Source: an uncultured Muribaculaceae bacterium (GTDB lineage Bacteria > Bacteroidota > Bacteroidia > Bacteroidales > Muribaculaceae). Taken from it: a stretch of 30,171 bases of DNA. Location of the stretch: assembly GCA_910579605.1 (NCBI GenBank), contig CAJTUG010000003.1:9997-40167 (forward strand), written 5' to 3'. The notes under the pieces are model-generated. The model worked only from the letters and a program-made list of their open reading frames with translations, searched no databases and had not been told where the DNA came from. Shown here one piece after another: positions 29,354 through 30,171 of the stretch (positions within the stretch are counted from its first letter, which is position 1; each line of letters opens with the position of its first letter). A program made the position numbers and the translations under genes.

Positions 29354-30171
29354 ATGGAACTCAGCCCATTGACCGCCATCTCTCCTGTGGATGGCCGATA
29401 TCGCAGTAAATGCGAGCCTTTGGCCGCATATTTCTCCGAATACGCCATTATCCGCTATCGCCTCAAAGTGGAGATAGAATATTTCATTGCTTTGTCGGGC
29501 GTTGGTTTGCCCCAACTCCCGCCTTTGGACGAGGTTACGATAGAGAAATTGCGCAATATATATAATCCCGATAATTTTACGCCTCAGGAAGCCGGCAAAA
29601 TAAAATTCATAGAGCGTACTACAAACCACGATGTAAAAGCCGTGGAATATTACATCAAGGATTGCTTTGACAAAATCGGATTGGAAAATGCCAAGGAATT
29701 CGTTCATTTTGGCCTTACGTCGCAAGATATAAACAACACATCTTTCCCAATGGCAATGGCAGATGCGTTGGCTCAAGTAATGGTGCCGGCATATAGGCGA
29801 TTGGCCGAAACGCTTGATGGTCTGGCCAAAGAATTTGAACAAGTGCCTATGTTGGCTAAAACACACGGGCAACCGGCCTCGCCTACAACCTTGGGAAAGG
29901 AACTCAAAGTATTTGTATATCGACTTGAAAGACAGATTGCAGAATTGGAACGTATTCCAAATACCGGGAAATTTGGCGGCGCTACAGGCAATTTCAATGC
30001 CCACCGCACGGCTTTCCCTCATGTGGATTGGCGTGAATTTGGCAAAAGGTTTCTCTGCAATTCCTTAGGGCTCGAGAGGGAGGAATATACTACACAAATC
30101 TCTAATTACGATTTCTTGGCCGAGCAGTTCCATGCCCTGGAGCGTTTGAATACCATAGTTTTAGATTTGGA
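29354..30171 (+). CDS. purB: Adenylosuccinate lyase, 3' part outside window
   Basis: 272 complete codons from the ATG at 29354 to the window edge. The start LSPLTAISPVDGRYRSKCEP, the ERTTNHDVKAVEYYIK segment (conserved TxHDVxAxxxxxxE region), VHFGLTSQDINNTSFP, MLAKTHGQPASPTTLGKEL and GKFGGATGNFNAH are signatures of the fumarase/aspartase superfamily, PurB branch. PurB cleaves SAICAR and adenylosuccinate in purine synthesis. The catalytic His of the THGQPASP motif is present. The signature SSxMPxKxNP loop lies beyond the window, so it cannot be checked. Confidence 0.95.
   Translation, partial: MELSPLTAISPVDGRYRSKCEPLAAYFSEYAIIRYRLKVEIEYFIALSGVGLPQLPPLDEVTIEKLRNIYNPDNFTPQEAGKIKFIERTTNHDVKAVEYYIKDCFDKIGLENAKEFVHFGLTSQDINNTSFPMAMADALAQVMVPAYRRLAETLDGLAKEFEQVPMLAKTHGQPASPTTLGKELKVFVYRLERQIAELERIPNTGKFGGATGNFNAHRTAFPHVDWREFGKRFLCNSLGLEREEYTTQISNYDFLAEQFHALERLNTIVLDL

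Overview
The window looks like a chromosomal segment from a Bacteroidales bacterium. A gut or oral lineage such as Muribaculaceae or a relative is my inference. The evidence is the repeated Bacteroidota promoter signature (TTTG, 19-20 nt, TAnnTTTG) upstream of many genes, families largely confined to Bacteroidota (DUF6048, DUF6452, DUF4199, DUF6377, OstA-like protein, glycine-lipid acyltransferases), SPII lipoproteins, and a secreted protein ending in a T9SS-type-A-like C-terminal domain. I see no tRNA, rRNA, insertion sequence, prophage or CRISPR array. Most of the window is stable core chromosome, with accessory-looking genes at about 10.0-13.2 kb and 23.8-27.5 kb.

Layout. Positions 1-7927 are all on the minus strand. 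A probable envelope operon runs DUF4199 membrane protein, GtrB/DPM1-like glycosyltransferase, DUF6452 lipoprotein, DUF6048 outer-membrane protein, SDR oxidoreductase and a small beta-barrel protein. It is followed by a second unit with its own promoter: a SurA-like PPIase, an OstA/LptA-like protein and a tRNA-dihydrouridine synthase cut by the window edge. Together they suggest outer-membrane and LPS biogenesis. uvrC (8047-9867, plus strand) is divergent from this block.

Positions 9868-13267 hold a surface/secreted segment. A multidomain secreted protein lies behind an unusual control region (palindrome, ten-G tract, promoter, inverted repeat). It ends in a clear terminator, followed by a near-ideal promoter and a predicted surface beta-propeller lipoprotein with its own terminator. 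Positions 13347-18330 form a tightly packed operon: PlsB/PlsC-like acyltransferase, membrane metallophosphoesterase, Tex, and a divergent FolK-like protein. Positions 18369-23784 form another: type II glutaminyl cyclase-like lipoprotein, SufE, YfhO-family membrane protein, a short methyltransferase-like protein and a YczE-like membrane protein, ending in a strong hairpin terminator.

Positions 23828-25960 contain a lone DUF6377-type TPR/HTH membrane regulator. AT-rich noncoding stretches of about 300 bp lie on both sides, each with promoter-like and terminator-like signals that could specify small RNAs. Positions 25961-27547 (minus) carry an MptE/DUF115-like protein and an N-terminally reduced epimerase-like protein. 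Divergent from these is a glycine-lipid acyltransferase pair (GlsA-like O-acyltransferase, GlsB-like N-acyltransferase), followed within 6 nt by purB, which runs off the window.

Nothing here can be declared a new system from sequence alone. The best leads are the G-tract promoter of the secreted protein, the duplicated unnamed module in that protein, the link between the glutaminyl cyclase and exported proteins with predicted N-terminal glutamine, the two candidate small RNAs beside the DUF6377 regulator, and the epimerase-like protein that lacks its nucleotide-binding half.
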